From the NCBI GenBank assembly GCA_040357565.1, contig JBDODJ010000001.1: a DNA stretch of 64,000 bases; one strand, written 5' to 3'. Below are positions 63,359 to 64,000 of this stretch, piece after piece. Under the pieces are notes generated by a model that was not told the DNA's origin, searched no databases, and saw nothing but the letters and a program-made list of their open reading frames with translations. The stretch's first letter is position 1; the number at the start of each line of letters is the position of its first letter. This DNA comes from Cercozoa sp. M6MM. Lineage: Eukaryota > Endomyxa: Ascetosporea. The position numbers and the translations under genes are program-made.

Positions 63359-63414
63359 AAGCTACAATTTGTACTGTAAGCTAGCAACGTAAAGTACCGT
63401 GCGATCGATGATGA

Positions 63415-63460
63415 CACCCCCCCCCACCCCAACTGGAGCAGGGGAACTACTTACGAACTG
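63415..63460. repeat. Fragment of the dispersed foldback repeat family
   Basis: CACCCC...CTGGAGCAGGGGAACTAC here matches CACCCCAGACTGGTGCAGGGGAACTAC (shown in two parts: CACCCCAGACTGG and TGCAGGGGAACTAC) at 30986-31013 in the left arm of the foldback element. Nothing else is seen in 63359-63656. Confidence 0.5.
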
Positions 63461-63656
63461 CCATGCGTTCGCACACTGTGCGGCATGCTTGCGAATTAAA
63501 AGAGTTGTATGCGGTAACTAATGAACAAGTTCAGGTACACTCAGACCGTCTTCGCGTTCAGAGAAGCGTGTGTCAGCAATTTTCTCTCCGTGCTTGAAGA
63601 AGTACACGTAGTACAGTCGCGATCGGTTTAATTAAGTCAGCACAGGCGAGTTAGAC

Positions 63657-64000
63657 TCAGGTGTAGGTGCTTTCAACGCCGGCAGGCAGCGGGAAGGTTT
63701 CATCGGCCCACTTTTTGACGGCACAGGGGTCAACATTGCTTTGGATGCCGTGCTGCCGAGAAAAACAAGGGGTAAAGGAAGGGCTAGTACAACAGGGGGG
63801 GGGAGGGAAGTCAAGGATACGAGAACGAAGAGGAAGCGGCAGATCACGAGTTCCTCGTCCGTGACGACGTAGCAGAAATCGTTGCGTGTTACCCAGCTGC
63901 GTCACATGGTACAGGTTTTGCCCCCTCCTTTTACCCCCTTTACCCCTTTGCCCCCAGTAACACACCTCGTTTTGTCGTCAACGATCTGACACAGAGCGAT
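63657..64000 (-). CDS. C-terminal part of an unrecognised gene (runs off the window)
   Basis: Minus-strand exons read ALCQIVDDKTR at the window edge, SWVTRNDFCYVVTDEELVIC and RFLFVL (63825-63900), and then HGIQSNVDPCAVKKWADETF with PLPAGVESTYT and a stop at 63657. The two introns are tract-type. The region is too short to assign a family. Confidence 0.45.

Overview
The window is nuclear DNA from an intron-dense, probably single-celled eukaryote. Almost every gene is split by many short introns (mostly about 50-90 nt), start codons are ATG, and the products are typical nuclear-encoded eukaryotic proteins: proteasome alpha, RNA polymerase II subunit, SNF2 translocase, PTEN, class C GPCR, signal peptide peptidase, NUFIP1 and HGH1. 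No organelle or bacterial operon structure is visible. I cannot name the species. Genes are packed tightly on both strands, with intergenic gaps usually of 0.2-0.7 kb. Two runs of 10 N (31751-31760 and 47871-47880) are assembly gaps inside microsatellites. Gene spans below run from start codon to stop codon and include introns. Exon joins were read by eye from GT/AG sites and protein-family similarity.

Layout. 1-2220 (-): 3' truncated 2-oxoglutarate dehydrogenase E1. 2815-6244 (+): Rrp6/EXOSC10-like protein with degenerate catalytic residues. 6639-12883 (+): class C (GABA-B-like) receptor with two successive Venus-flytrap modules. 13084-14186 (+): secreted low-complexity repeat protein. 14442-20635 (-): RING-containing SNF2/RAD5-16-like translocase with a glutamine-rich N-terminus. 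21061-23051 (-): RBM28/Nop4-like RRM protein. 23255-24101 (+): RPB11. 24660-25886 (+): CRIB-domain protein. 25902-27481 (-): secreted protein of unknown function. 27717-30707 (+): unidentified Q-rich protein. 30943-31305: foldback repeat. 31393-33631 (-): RING-PHD (PHRF1-like) protein. 33994-35350 (+): Unkempt-like CCCH protein. 36012-38391 (-): NRAMP metal transporter. 38646-40414 (+): NFS1 cysteine desulfurase. 40734-43006 (+): membrane-anchored ALDH3. 43782-45070 (+): unknown nuclear protein. 45599-46261 (+): C2H2 protein. 46819-49895 (-): PH-PTEN-C2-DEP protein. 50477-52791 (+): guanine deaminase. 52989-54723 (-): signal peptide peptidase. 55045-57286 (-): HGH1. 57422-60192 (-): acyltransferase-3 family membrane protein. 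60911-62096 (-): proteasome alpha PSMA1. 62455-63358 (+): NUFIP1. 63657-64000 (-): C-terminal part of an unknown gene.

Three features stand out. First, many introns are filled with degenerate C/T tracts containing TTACCC/CTTACC, nearly always C-rich on the sense strand, and many donors read GTAC rather than GTAAG/GTGAG. Second, three proteins have unusual architectures: the tandem-flytrap receptor, the apparently catalytically dead Rrp6-like protein, and the PH-PTEN-C2-DEP fusion. Third, a dispersed foldback/MITE-like repeat family occurs near 30.9-31.3 kb, 35.6 kb and 63.4 kb. The Fe/Mn transporter gene and the Fe-S cluster gene NFS1 are divergently paired with 254 bp between their start codons, which suggests shared iron-linked control.
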